Assembly (NCBI GenBank): GCA_902613995.1
Contig: CACMJG010000008.1
Coordinates: forward strand, 1 to 48,404
Length of the DNA: 48,404 bases
From: an uncultured Alphaproteobacteria bacterium
Lineage (GTDB): Bacteria > Pseudomonadota > Alphaproteobacteria > Methylaequorales > Methylaequoraceae
Direction of reading: 5' to 3'
Shown here: piece after piece, positions 26,251 to 34,635 of the stretch
Layout: each line of letters begins with the position of its first letter
Position numbering within the stretch: the first letter of the stretch is position 1
Program-made: the position numbers and the translations under genes
Notes under the pieces: model-generated
What the model saw: the letters and a program-made list of their open reading frames with translations, nothing else
What the model was told of the DNA's origin: nothing
Database searches by the model: none

Positions 26251-26913
26251 ATGACAAAAGTTAAAAATCTTATAGCTATTTTTAAAAGAAATTTGTTTTT
26301 TTTTGAACTCCAAAAACTTTTTAAAAAAGAAGGTTTTAAAATCAATTTAAAAAAAGATTTCAAATCTCTAAAAAAGTCGAATTTTCAAAATTCAATATTT
26401 ATATTCGAAATCAATTCAGAAAATGAATTACAGCATATTCTTTCTCTTTTTAAAAAAAATCAAAATAGTTCAAATTCTATATTTATTTTGAATAAAAAAA
26501 TCAAACCTCCAACAGAAAATTTTAATGTCAAGATCTTGAATCAACCTATAATGTTTAATGATTTACTTAGATATATTAAAACTTTAGAAACGACCTTAAG
26601 TAAGGAAAAGTTGAACGTAAAATTTGGAAATAAGTTATATGATCGTCTTAACTCTAAATTAATAAATGATTCAAATGGAGACTGTATTAAACTTACTGAT
26701 CTTGAAAACAAACTCATAAGCTTTATTTTAAATAAAAATGATGGTTGTACTAAAAATGAAATTCTTAAGAATGTGTGGGAACATGTTGCGAAACTAGAAA
26801 CACATACAATGGAATCTTTAATATACAGGCTGAGAAAAAAAATTGAAGACGATCCCAATCAACCAAGAACGTTAATTCAGATTAATAAAAAGTATTATCT
26901 AAACAGAGATTAG
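26251..26913 (+). CDS. OmpR-type regulator with degenerate receiver domain
   Basis: The 220-residue protein has an N-terminal part of receiver-domain size (about 1-120) and a C-terminal winged helix (about 143-218) with LTDLENKLISFILNKNDGCTKNEILKNVW, HTMESLIYRLRKKIED and a YYL wing ending, the OmpR/PhoB trans_reg_C pattern. The receiver is strongly degenerate. The phospho-acceptor strand reads IFIFEINSE with Glu53 where Asp is expected, no acidic pair is present near residues 10-12, and the usual KP motif reads NQP. It is therefore probably not controlled by phosphorylation. It lies 12 bp from the divergent L,D-transpeptidase gene and may regulate it, by inference. Confidence 0.78.
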   Translation: MTKVKNLIAIFKRNLFFFELQKLFKKEGFKINLKKDFKSLKKSNFQNSIFIFEINSENELQHILSLFKKNQNSSNSIFILNKKIKPPTENFNVKILNQPIMFNDLLRYIKTLETTLSKEKLNVKFGNKLYDRLNSKLINDSNGDCIKLTDLENKLISFILNKNDGCTKNEILKNVWEHVAKLETHTMESLIYRLRKKIEDDPNQPRTLIQINKKYYLNRD

Positions 26914-27509
26914 TATATTTGAAAAGGAATCTTTCTTGGATCCTCTAATTCGATGTTGAATAGTTTAGAAGGTAAGTGTTTATTAAGGTGGAGGTTATCA
27001 AAAAATACTTCTGTTTTTGTTTGATCTATTTTATATACAGTCCATTTTTTCATTCTAAAAGGTTTGGTTTCAAATAAAATTTCAATCATACCTTTGTCTT
27101 CAAAGTTAGTGCTTGAAATCTCTGCTAACAATGTACTTTCATTTTCAACTAATTTTAATATTTTTACTTTACTCATATCTAGTTTTTTAAAAAGAAGAAT
27201 ACTAAGTGGATTTTCATTTGGTGTGTGAAAGCTTATGCTTTTGAGATCCTTATTAACAGAAGCTAGACGTTTGGAGTCTGAAATCAATATAAGAGGAATT
27301 TGTTCATATTCGATTCTAAACTTACCTGGACGAGACACAAAGATTTTACCGGACAATATATCTCCATTATTATTGATTTGAATAAATTTTGAGCTCAAGG
27401 AAGAAAAACTCTCTAGATAATTTAGAATTCTATCTCTATTTATATTGCTAAAAGCTTCGTTATGTATAAATATATACATAAGAATTATTAGAGTTATTTT
27501 TTTGAACAT
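26910..27509 (-). CDS. lolA: Outer-membrane lipoprotein carrier LolA family protein
   Basis: LolA shuttles lipoproteins across the periplasm from LolCDE to the outer membrane. From the ATG at 27509 the product has 199 residues, with a signal peptide (residues 1-20, MFKKITLIILMYIFIHNEAF). LolA-type features follow: LNYLESFSSLSSKFIQIN, SGKIFVSRPGKFRIEYEQ, LILISDSKRLASVNKDLKS and, later, MKKWTVYKIDQTKTEVFFDN. The frame is open to 27599, but that start would bury the signal peptide. The chosen ATG shares CATG with the divergent lipoprotein gene. It could be a LolA paralogue. Confidence 0.87.
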   Translation of the reverse strand: MFKKITLIILMYIFIHNEAFSNINRDRILNYLESFSSLSSKFIQINNNGDILSGKIFVSRPGKFRIEYEQIPLILISDSKRLASVNKDLKSISFHTPNENPLSILLFKKLDMSKVKILKLVENESTLLAEISSTNFEDKGMIEILFETKPFRMKKWTVYKIDQTKTEVFFDNLHLNKHLPSKLFNIELEDPRKIPFQIY

Positions 27510-29364
27510 GAAAGCATCATATACGAAGATATTTAATCTGTGTAATTTAAGATTATTTTTATTTTTAGTGCTCTTCGCCGCGTCGAGCTGCCAAATCAAT
27601 CAATCCGTAAGCATTCTTAAAGAAAAACTTTTTTCGGAAACTGATGAAGCAGAAAAAGAAACGAAGAAGACTCCTAAATCTTTAGATAATGAAAAAAAAG
27701 AGATCGAAGAATCTTCAACTGCGGAAAAGTTTAATCAAAATAACAAAGAAGTTCAGAATGATCAAATGTCATTCGAATTAAATGATAACAAAATACAGAA
27801 AGAAGAAACTTCAGATAAAAAAAAATCAAAAGAGAATAGAGTTTTACCTATTAAAGAAATGGGACAAACTAGAGAAACGGAAAGTAAAATAGTTTCATTT
27901 TTTACTAAATTTTTTGTCGATGATGTAGACGATTCTGTGGATAAGAAATCCTCTAATAGTTCGACCATTCAAAAAATTGAAACGAAGGCTGATAAAAAGA
28001 AAGAAAACAACCTCTCTAAACTTAACAAAGATAGCTCAGAGGATATAAAAAATATTGAGTCTTTTGAAAGTGATTCGCCTTCCAACGCCTTAATAAGCAA
28101 AAATTTAAAAAAGCCAGAGGGTTCCATCGAGGAAATTGAAGATGAAAGTTATACGGATTATAGAGATGGTGATGAAGAAAACGAATCAGAAAAACCCTCT
28201 GGTTATGCATTTTTAAATCTTAAGAAACCAGAATTTAAAGAAAAAAAAATAGAAAAAGATAATCTAGTAGGCTTGTTACTTCCATTAACTGGCGAGAAAA
28301 GTGAAGCAGGTAACTTAGTTATTAATTCTTTAAGATACAGCATGCTGCTTCGACCTAATCAATTAAATTTTAAAATTTTCGATACTAAAGGGACACCAAA
28401 AGGAGCCGTTAGTGCTGCAGAAGAAGGGATATCAAATAATGTAAAAACTTTTATAGGCCCCATTTTTTCTGATGAAACAAGAGAGGTAAAAGAACACTTC
28501 AAAAATAAAAACAGGTTTACATTTTTTAGCCTCTCTCCTGATTTAAATAATGTCTCTGAAAATATTATTGTTTCCGGACAAAATCCTAATGATCAAATAT
28601 CTTGTATAACTAAACATATAGCTAAAAACGATAGTAAAAACGTATTACTGATTCATCATGCCGATAAATATGGGTATGTAATCAGAAACAGTTTTTTAAA
28701 CTACGTAAATGACTTTGGTATGATGGGCGTTAATGTCGATTTTTTTGAGGTTGACGGAAATACTGATTTAAATGATAACATAAAAAAAATAAGTCGATTT
28801 AATGAGAGGAAACTGCAATTAGAAAACGAAATAATGAAAATTAAAAATAATAAAGACTTGGAAGAAGAATTTAAAAATAGTGAAATTAAATCTTTAGAAA
28901 GGATGTTAACACTCGGATCCCCTTTTGATTCAATAATTATTGCATCAGAGGGAGACAGACTACTTGAGATTTTGTCTCATTTAGCTTTTTATGACATTAA
29001 CTCTGAAAATTCTAAGATTTATGGTACGAGTTTATGGGAGGATACCAATAAAAAGGACAATTTATTCAAAGGGACATATTATGCCTCAAGTTTAAAATAT
29101 AAGGATAACGAATTTGTTCAAAACTTCAAAAACGTTTTTTCTAAAGACCCAATGTCATTTAATTACCATATGCATGATCTTTTAGATTTAGTTGAAAGCT
29201 ATAAAATAATGAATGAAAAAGACAAAACAAACGTGGTCTTTAACGGCGAATTTACGAAAAGTAAAATTAAATCAGGTTTTTTGCAACGAGAAATCTATCT
29301 TAAAAGAATCAAAAAGAATAAAAATACTGAAGAGATATTTAACTGTCGCTTAAATGTAATTTAA
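27508..29364 (+). CDS. Penicillin-binding-protein activator (LpoA/LppC-like) lipoprotein
   Basis: The 618-residue protein begins with a lipoprotein signal peptide and lipobox AASSC (Cys28). A long, highly charged low-complexity region rich in Glu, Lys and Ser follows (about 40-245). A type 1 periplasmic-binding fold starts near 250 with NLVGLLLPLTGEKSEAGNLV and continues with TFIGPIFSDETREVKEH and a C-terminal sub-domain. This is the LppC/LpoA pattern; in E. coli LpoA activates PBP1a. The Cys anchors it to a membrane, probably the outer one via the Lol system, which fits lolA next door. I chose the ATG at 27508 over an open frame from 27445. Confidence 0.82.
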   Translation: MKASYTKIFNLCNLRLFLFLVLFAASSCQINQSVSILKEKLFSETDEAEKETKKTPKSLDNEKKEIEESSTAEKFNQNNKEVQNDQMSFELNDNKIQKEETSDKKKSKENRVLPIKEMGQTRETESKIVSFFTKFFVDDVDDSVDKKSSNSSTIQKIETKADKKKENNLSKLNKDSSEDIKNIESFESDSPSNALISKNLKKPEGSIEEIEDESYTDYRDGDEENESEKPSGYAFLNLKKPEFKEKKIEKDNLVGLLLPLTGEKSEAGNLVINSLRYSMLLRPNQLNFKIFDTKGTPKGAVSAAEEGISNNVKTFIGPIFSDETREVKEHFKNKNRFTFFSLSPDLNNVSENIIVSGQNPNDQISCITKHIAKNDSKNVLLIHHADKYGYVIRNSFLNYVNDFGMMGVNVDFFEVDGNTDLNDNIKKISRFNERKLQLENEIMKIKNNKDLEEEFKNSEIKSLERMLTLGSPFDSIIIASEGDRLLEILSHLAFYDINSENSKIYGTSLWEDTNKKDNLFKGTYYASSLKYKDNEFVQNFKNVFSKDPMSFNYHMHDLLDLVESYKIMNEKDKTNVVFNGEFTKSKIKSGFLQREIYLKRIKKNKNTEEIFNCRLNVI

Positions 29365-29950
29365 TTAGTTTTTTAAGCGCAATACTTCTATGGTCAATAA
29401 ATATTTTGTCGGAATGTGGCATTTCAGCAAAAGTCTTTTCGTAACCTTCAGGAATAAAAAAAGGGTCATAACCGAAGCCATTTTTTCCTTTAGGTGGCCA
29501 GACTATTTTTCCTTTAACCTCACCAAGATACGAAAAAATTAAATCCTTAGAAAATTTTATAGAAAGACAACAAGTAAATTTTGCCGAAAAATCTTTACTT
29601 TTTTTTCTTTTAACATCTGAATATATCCTCTCCATTGCTTCAAACCATCCACCACAATTTTTTTGAAATCTTGATGAGTATATCCCTGGTTTCCCTCCCA
29701 GACTATTTACACTCAACCCAGAATCATCAGATATCGCAATATACTTGTCCGGAATACTTTTAACCTTAATTAATGAATTTTCTTGGAAGGACTTTCCTGT
29801 CTCTTTAACATCTTTAATTCCCACATCATTTGAGGTAACTATCTGAAAGTTGTAATCTGCAAGAAGTGTTTTAAATTCATTAATTTTACCCTCATTATGG
29901 CTTGCTATTACAATTTTGTCCCCTCTATAAAATTTACTACTTAATTGCAT
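29339..29950 (-). CDS. rdgB: Non-canonical purine NTP pyrophosphatase (RdgB/HAM1)
   Basis: RdgB removes dITP, ITP and XTP from nucleotide pools. The 203-residue protein has the signature IVIASHNEGKINEFKTLL at its start (residues about 12-29), ISDDSGLSVNSLGGKPGIYSSRF in the middle, and KGKNGFGYDPFFIPEGYEKTFAEM near the end. Its start lies 14 bp inside the end of rph, the usual coupling in Alphaproteobacteria. Its 3' end overlaps the convergent LpoA-like gene by 26 bp. Confidence 0.96.
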   Translation of the reverse strand: MQLSSKFYRGDKIVIASHNEGKINEFKTLLADYNFQIVTSNDVGIKDVKETGKSFQENSLIKVKSIPDKYIAISDDSGLSVNSLGGKPGIYSSRFQKNCGGWFEAMERIYSDVKRKKSKDFSAKFTCCLSIKFSKDLIFSYLGEVKGKIVWPPKGKNGFGYDPFFIPEGYEKTFAEMPHSDKIFIDHRSIALKKLIKLHLSDS

Positions 29951-30650
29951 CTTTTTGAATTTTAAAAATATTTTTAATAGATCTTTCAGTCTTTGTAATC
30001 ATCTCCGTTACAGAGTTCAAATTAAATGTATTTTCTTCACCTGATATTTGAATTTCTGAAAACCCAGAATTTTTGGATAAAACAAAATTTGCATCGACTT
30101 GAGCCGCTGAATCTTCATCATAATCAAGGTCAATTAAAACTTTGTTGTTTACTATTCCACATGAAATAGCTGCAACAAAATCCTTTATTGGGTTTTTCTT
30201 TATCAAACCCTTTTTCACAAACTTTTTTATAGCCAAACATAAAGCGACATAACCGCCGGTTATGCTTGCAGTTCTGGTTCCGCCATCTGCTTGAAGAACG
30301 TCACAATCAATAATAATTTGGTATCCCGTTAGTTTTTCCAAGTTTACAACTGATCTTAAGGACCTTCCTATTAATCTTTGTATTTCTACAGTTCTTCCAG
30401 ACTGTTTGCCAACTTTTGATTCTCTCTTGTTTCTTGAATTAGTTGATCCTGGAAGCATTCCGTACTCTGCTGTAATCCATCCAGTTTTTTTCTCTCTTAA
30501 CCATTTTGGAATGTCTTCATCAATGCTCGCCGTGCATATCACTTTTGTCATGCCATAATTTATAATACATGAACCATCTGCATTTTTATTTATGTTGACC
30601 TCTACAGAGATCTTTCTTGGTTCATGATTTTTCCTATTGAATTTTCTCAC
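29937..30650 (-). CDS. rph: Ribonuclease PH
   Basis: Phosphorolytic 3'-5' exoribonuclease that trims tRNA 3' ends. The 237-residue product shows GMTKVICTASI, GWITAEYGMLPGSTNSRNKRE, GRTVEIQRLIGRSLRSVVNL, and DCDVLQADGGTRTASITGGYVAL, all diagnostic. The start is a GTG at 30650 (VRKFNRKNHEPR). It is divergent from hrcA with 41 bp between them and forms an operon with rdgB. This rdgB-rph / hrcA-grpE order is classic for Alphaproteobacteria. Confidence 0.97.
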   Translation of the reverse strand: MRKFNRKNHEPRKISVEVNINKNADGSCIINYGMTKVICTASIDEDIPKWLREKKTGWITAEYGMLPGSTNSRNKRESKVGKQSGRTVEIQRLIGRSLRSVVNLEKLTGYQIIIDCDVLQADGGTRTASITGGYVALCLAIKKFVKKGLIKKNPIKDFVAAISCGIVNNKVLIDLDYDEDSAAQVDANFVLSKNSGFSEIQISGEENTFNLNSVTEMITKTERSIKNIFKIQKDAIK

Positions 30651-30691
30651 GTCAAAATATAACTTAGTTGAAGTTATGTATTTTTAATAGT

Positions 30692-31792
30692 ATGACAAAA
30701 AAAGACAATCCCAAATTATTAAAAAAAAAAACAATCGATATTAAAAAGTCATATATTTTTGATTTAGATAAAAGATCAAAGCAGATATTTAAGTTGATTG
30801 TGAATGATTTTCTAAAGGACGGAAAACCTGTTGGTTCAAGAAAATTATCAATCAAAATGGGAGAAAAGCTTTCAGCGGCATCAGTAAGGAATGTAATGTT
30901 TGATTTACAAGAAGCTGGACTTTTAAGATCCAATCATACATCCTCAGGAAGAGTTCCAACAGACTTAGGTTTGAGATTCTTTGTAGATGGTTTGTTACAG
31001 GTTGGAAGAATAACAAATAATCAGTGTACAGAAATACAAAAGGTAATAAACAATCAAACTCAGAACGTAGAAGAAATGTTTAGTGAAACGAGTTCATTAT
31101 TGTCAGGCTTGTTAGACTGTGCAGGAATAGTTTTAGCTCCAAAATTAGAGGGTTACATAAAACACATTGAGTTTGTTCCAGTAAGCAATGAAAAAGCTCT
31201 GGTTATTTTGGTAACAGACTCTGGAATAATTGAAAATAGAATTATTGAGGTGCCAAAAGGACTGCCTCCTTCACTGTTAATAGAAACAACAAATTATTTA
31301 AATTCCATAATAAAGGGAAAAACACTGGAGGAAAGCAGAGAACTTATAAGTTCACAAATAAAAAATGACAGAAGAACTATAGACAAAGTGACTAAAAATC
31401 TAATTGATAAAGGATTCGCATGCTGGGACGATGCAAGCAAAAAAAATAAATTAATTGTAACAGGTACATCGAAACTATTAGATGATGTAAAAGTAATGGA
31501 GCAGCTCGAAGATGTTAGATTATTAATTGAAAAGTTAGAGAATAAAAAGAATCTTGTTGGTGTCATAGATGAAACACTTCAAGCAGAGGGACTACAAATC
31601 TTTATTGGCTCCGAAAACAATTTGTTTGGTCTAACAGGATGTTCAACAATTATTAGCCCCTTTAAAAATAAAAAAAAAGAAATAATTGGAGCCATCGGTG
31701 TAATAGGCCCCATGAGAATTAATTATGCAAAAATTATTCCTGTAGTTGATTATACTGCAAAATTAATCGGTGAAAAGTTTGAGATTAAATAA
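30692..31792 (+). CDS. hrcA: Heat-inducible transcription repressor HrcA
   Basis: HrcA represses groESL and other heat-shock operons by binding CIRCE inverted repeats, with GroEL as co-regulator. The 366-residue protein has an N-terminal winged helix with VGSRKLSIKMGEKLSAASVRNVMFDLQEAGLL and the hinge SSGRVPTDLGLRFFVDGLL, then GAF-like and inserted domains. I chose the ATG at 30692 rather than the open TTG at 30668. I found no CIRCE element (TTAGCACTC and its inverted repeat) upstream of hrcA, grpE or dnaK, so its targets are presumably elsewhere. Confidence 0.95.
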   Translation: MTKKDNPKLLKKKTIDIKKSYIFDLDKRSKQIFKLIVNDFLKDGKPVGSRKLSIKMGEKLSAASVRNVMFDLQEAGLLRSNHTSSGRVPTDLGLRFFVDGLLQVGRITNNQCTEIQKVINNQTQNVEEMFSETSSLLSGLLDCAGIVLAPKLEGYIKHIEFVPVSNEKALVILVTDSGIIENRIIEVPKGLPPSLLIETTNYLNSIIKGKTLEESRELISSQIKNDRRTIDKVTKNLIDKGFACWDDASKKNKLIVTGTSKLLDDVKVMEQLEDVRLLIEKLENKKNLVGVIDETLQAEGLQIFIGSENNLFGLTGCSTIISPFKNKKKEIIGAIGVIGPMRINYAKIIPVVDYTAKLIGEKFEIK

Positions 31793-31812
31793 TACAATTT
31801 AAAGGAGACAAG

Positions 31813-32409
31813 ATGAAAAAATCTACCACAGAAAATGAAAAAAAGATGGACAAAACATTTGACAAAAAAGAGTTAAAAAAAGAAGGAAAAACATCCAAAA
31901 ATCAACACGGGTCTGAAACTAACAATCAAAAAATTATTGCAGATTTGAAAATTAAACTTAAAGAAGCTGAAGACAAGCTTCTTAGAGAGTTAGCTGAAAA
32001 TGAAAATTTGCGAAAAAGGCATGAAAAGGAGTCTCAAGAAAATTTAAAGTATGCAATAAGAAATTTTTCTACTGAATTATTAAATGTGACTGACAACTTT
32101 CAAAGAGCTCTTAGTTCAATACCAAGAGAAAATTTAGGGGAAAACGTAATGTTAAAAAATCTTGTTATAGGTCTTGAAGCAGTTGAAAAAGAAATCTATG
32201 AGATTTTTGAAAGAAATGGTGTTGTTCGTTTTGACTCTCTAGAGAAAAAGTTTAACCCGGAAATTCATCAAGCAGTTTCCAAAAAGAATAGTGATAAACC
32301 GGAGGGAACAATAATAGAAGAACTTGCAAAAGGTTTCATGATAGGAGAAAGACTTTTAAGACCGGCAATGGTTGTTGTTTCTTCTGGAAAAAACCAAGAA
32401 GAGAAATAA
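31813..32409 (+). CDS. grpE: Nucleotide-exchange factor GrpE
   Basis: GrpE releases ADP from DnaK and acts as a thermosensor. The 198-residue protein has a Lys/Glu-rich disordered start (1-40), a long helical coiled coil (about 42-100) with ENENLRKRHEKESQENLKYAI, and the C-terminal beta domain FNPEIHQAVSKK...LAKGFMIGERLLRPAMVVVS. An AAGGAG ribosome-binding site precedes the ATG. It follows hrcA by 20 bp and precedes dnaK by 231 bp. Confidence 0.96.
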   Translation: MKKSTTENEKKMDKTFDKKELKKEGKTSKNQHGSETNNQKIIADLKIKLKEAEDKLLRELAENENLRKRHEKESQENLKYAIRNFSTELLNVTDNFQRALSSIPRENLGENVMLKNLVIGLEAVEKEIYEIFERNGVVRFDSLEKKFNPEIHQAVSKKNSDKPEGTIIEELAKGFMIGERLLRPAMVVVSSGKNQEEK

Positions 32410-32518
32410 ATGCTTAAACATCAAATTTTCGAAGTGTGAAGTTAATTCTGCAATTTCTCGTGAAACAATTAAAATCACAAGCATCTATAATAATTTTTCT
32501 TACTTTTTGGATTTTTTT

Positions 32519-32544
32519 CTTGATTTGAAGTAGTTACTTATAAT
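32519..32544 (+). promoter_or_regulatory. Candidate promoter upstream of dnaK
   Basis: The 231-bp grpE-dnaK spacer carries CTTGATT at 32519-32525 and CTTATAAT at 32537-32544 (TATAAT at 32539-32544), about 97 bp before the dnaK ATG. The two elements resemble alphaproteobacterial heat-shock (sigma-32) promoter halves, but the spacing is a few bases shorter than usual. It may instead be a sigma-70 -10 box with a poor -35. The rest of the spacer shows no CIRCE element and nothing else I can name. Confidence 0.3.
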
Positions 32545-32640
32545 ATAAAAAAGAAGCTTTATTAACAATTAATGTTTAATGCCTTCTAGGGTTAAATGTT
32601 AATTCTGTCCAAAATAAACTAGGAAGAAAAGGAGCATAAT

Positions 32641-34623
32641 ATGACAGTTATAGGCATAGACCTCGGTACAACAAATTCATGCGTCGCCATCATGGATGGC
32701 AAAGAACCAAAAGTTATAGAAAATGTGGAAGGCTCGCGAACAACTCCTTCAATGGTTGCATTTGCGGAAAACAATGAGCAACTGGTAGGTCAATCAGCGA
32801 AAAGACAAGCCGTAACTAACCCAGAAAAAACATTGTTTGCCATCAAAAGATTAGTCGGTAGAAGAATGGATGATCCCTCCGTTAAAAAAGACTCTGATGT
32901 TTTGCCTTACAAAATTGTTGCAGGTGAGAATGACGATGCTTGGGTTTTAATTGACGACAAGAAATATTCCCCCAGTCAGATAAGTGCTATGATTTTGCAA
33001 AAAATGAAAGAAACTGCTGAAAAGTTTCTAGGAAAACCAGTCAAGGAAGCAGTAATAACTGTTCCCGCATATTTCAATGATGCACAAAGACAAGCCACCA
33101 AGGATGCTGGAAAAATTGCAGGACTTGATGTTAAAAGAATTATAAATGAACCTACAGCTGCAGCACTTGCATATGGTTTGGATAAAAAGAAAACTGGAAC
33201 CGTGGCGGTCTATGATCTCGGAGGAGGAACATTTGATGTTTCCATATTGGAAATTGGCGATGGGGTTTTCGAAGTCAAAGCAACTAACGGAGACACTAAA
33301 TTAGGTGGTGAAGATTTCGACAATGTATTAATAGACTATTTTGCTTCAGAATTTAAAAAAGAACAATCTATTGATTTGAAGACTGACAAACTCGCTCTTC
33401 AAAGATTAAAAGAAGCGGCCGAAAAGGCAAAAATTGAATTGTCTACTACCCCTCAAACGGAAGTCAACCTTCCTTTCATCACAGCAGATGCATCTGGTCC
33501 TAAGCATTTAAATATAAAACTTTCAAGATCTAAATTTGAAACTTTGGTATCCGATTTAATTGATAGGTCAATTGAGCCATGCAAAAAAGCGCTCAAAGAT
33601 GCAGGTTTAAGTGCTGGAGAAATTAACGATGTTATCTTGGTTGGAGGTATGACTAGGATGCCAAAAGTTATTGAAGCAGTAAAAAATTTTTTCGGAAAAG
33701 AACCCAATAGAAGTGTTAATCCAGACGAAGTTGTGGCACTAGGAGCTGCTGTTCAGGGAGGTGTTTTGTCAGGTGATGTAAAAGATGTTTTATTGCTTGA
33801 CGTAACTCCATTATCTTTGGGCATTGAAACTCTTGGAGGTGTGTTTACAAAATTAATTGAAAAAAATACCACAATACCAACTAATAAGAGTCAAATTTTC
33901 TCAACTGCTGATGATAACCAATCCGCTGTAACAATTAGAGTTTTTCAAGGCGAAAGACAAATAGCAGCTGACAACAAATTACTTGGTCAGTTCGATCTTG
34001 TTGGAATCCCGCCTGCGCCAAAAGGGTCACCTCAAATTGAAGTTACATTCGACATTGACGCCAATGGAATCGTTAAAGTGTCAGCAAAAGACAAAGCAAC
34101 AGGCAAAGAACACCAAATTCAGATTAAAGCTTCTGGGGGTTTATCTGATGAAGAAATTGATAAGATGGTAAAAGATGCTGAAGCCAATGCAGACGCTGAC
34201 AAAAAAAAGCTAGAAACTATTGAAGCCAGAAATAATGCTGATTCAATCATACATAGCACTGAGAAGAGTTTAAAAGAACATGGTTCAAAAATACCAAAAG
34301 AAGATAAAGAAAAAATCGAAAAATCACTTGAAACCCTTAAAGAAGCTTTAAAAGATGAGAAGGTCGACACCAAAGTTTTGAAAGAAAAAACCGACTCACT
34401 AATTCAAGATTCAATGAAATTAGGTGAAATAATGTACAAGGAGGCTCAGGAAAAAGCTGCAAAAGAATCTAAAGAAACAGGTGAAAAAAATCAATCAGGT
34501 AAAGGAAAAGATAAAAAGAAGCAAAGTAAAAAGGATCCAGAAGTAATGGATGCTGACTTTGAGGATGTCACCGAAAAAAAATCAAAAAAGGATGACGGTG
34601 ATAAAAAGGAAAAATCAGCATAA
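32641..34623 (+). CDS. dnaK: Molecular chaperone DnaK (Hsp70)
   Basis: Hsp70 chaperone working with DnaJ and GrpE. The 660-residue product shows [16 protein letters not shown] at the start, [43 protein letters not shown] and [10 protein letters not shown] in the ATPase domain, and the hydrophobic linker [19 protein letters not shown]. An AGGAG lies 7 bases before the ATG. The C-terminus runs past the usual DADFEDV end by about 18 mostly charged, Lys-rich residues ([17 protein letters not shown]), somewhat longer than typical. dnaJ follows 12 bp after the stop. Confidence 0.98.
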   Translation: MTVIGIDLGTTNSCVAIMDGKEPKVIENVEGSRTTPSMVAFAENNEQLVGQSAKRQAVTNPEKTLFAIKRLVGRRMDDPSVKKDSDVLPYKIVAGENDDAWVLIDDKKYSPSQISAMILQKMKETAEKFLGKPVKEAVITVPAYFNDAQRQATKDAGKIAGLDVKRIINEPTAAALAYGLDKKKTGTVAVYDLGGGTFDVSILEIGDGVFEVKATNGDTKLGGEDFDNVLIDYFASEFKKEQSIDLKTDKLALQRLKEAAEKAKIELSTTPQTEVNLPFITADASGPKHLNIKLSRSKFETLVSDLIDRSIEPCKKALKDAGLSAGEINDVILVGGMTRMPKVIEAVKNFFGKEPNRSVNPDEVVALGAAVQGGVLSGDVKDVLLLDVTPLSLGIETLGGVFTKLIEKNTTIPTNKSQIFSTADDNQSAVTIRVFQGERQIAADNKLLGQFDLVGIPPAPKGSPQIEVTFDIDANGIVKVSAKDKATGKEHQIQIKASGGLSDEEIDKMVKDAEANADADKKKLETIEARNNADSIIHSTEKSLKEHGSKIPKEDKEKIEKSLETLKEALKDEKVDTKVLKEKTDSLIQDSMKLGEIMYKEAQEKAAKESKETGEKNQSGKGKDKKKQSKKDPEVMDADFEDVTEKKSKKDDGDKKEKSA

Positions 34624-34635
34624 CTCTTTAGCAAT

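Noticed and set aside
26239..26313. N-terminal extension of the L,D-transpeptidase to the TTG at 26313
   Set aside because: It would add 25 residues that do not look like a signal peptide and would overlap the divergent regulator by 63 bp; the GTG at 26238 gives the family's usual start.
30651..32640. CIRCE operator for HrcA near hrcA, grpE or dnaK
   Set aside because: No TTAGCACTC with its inverted partner is present in any of the spacers.
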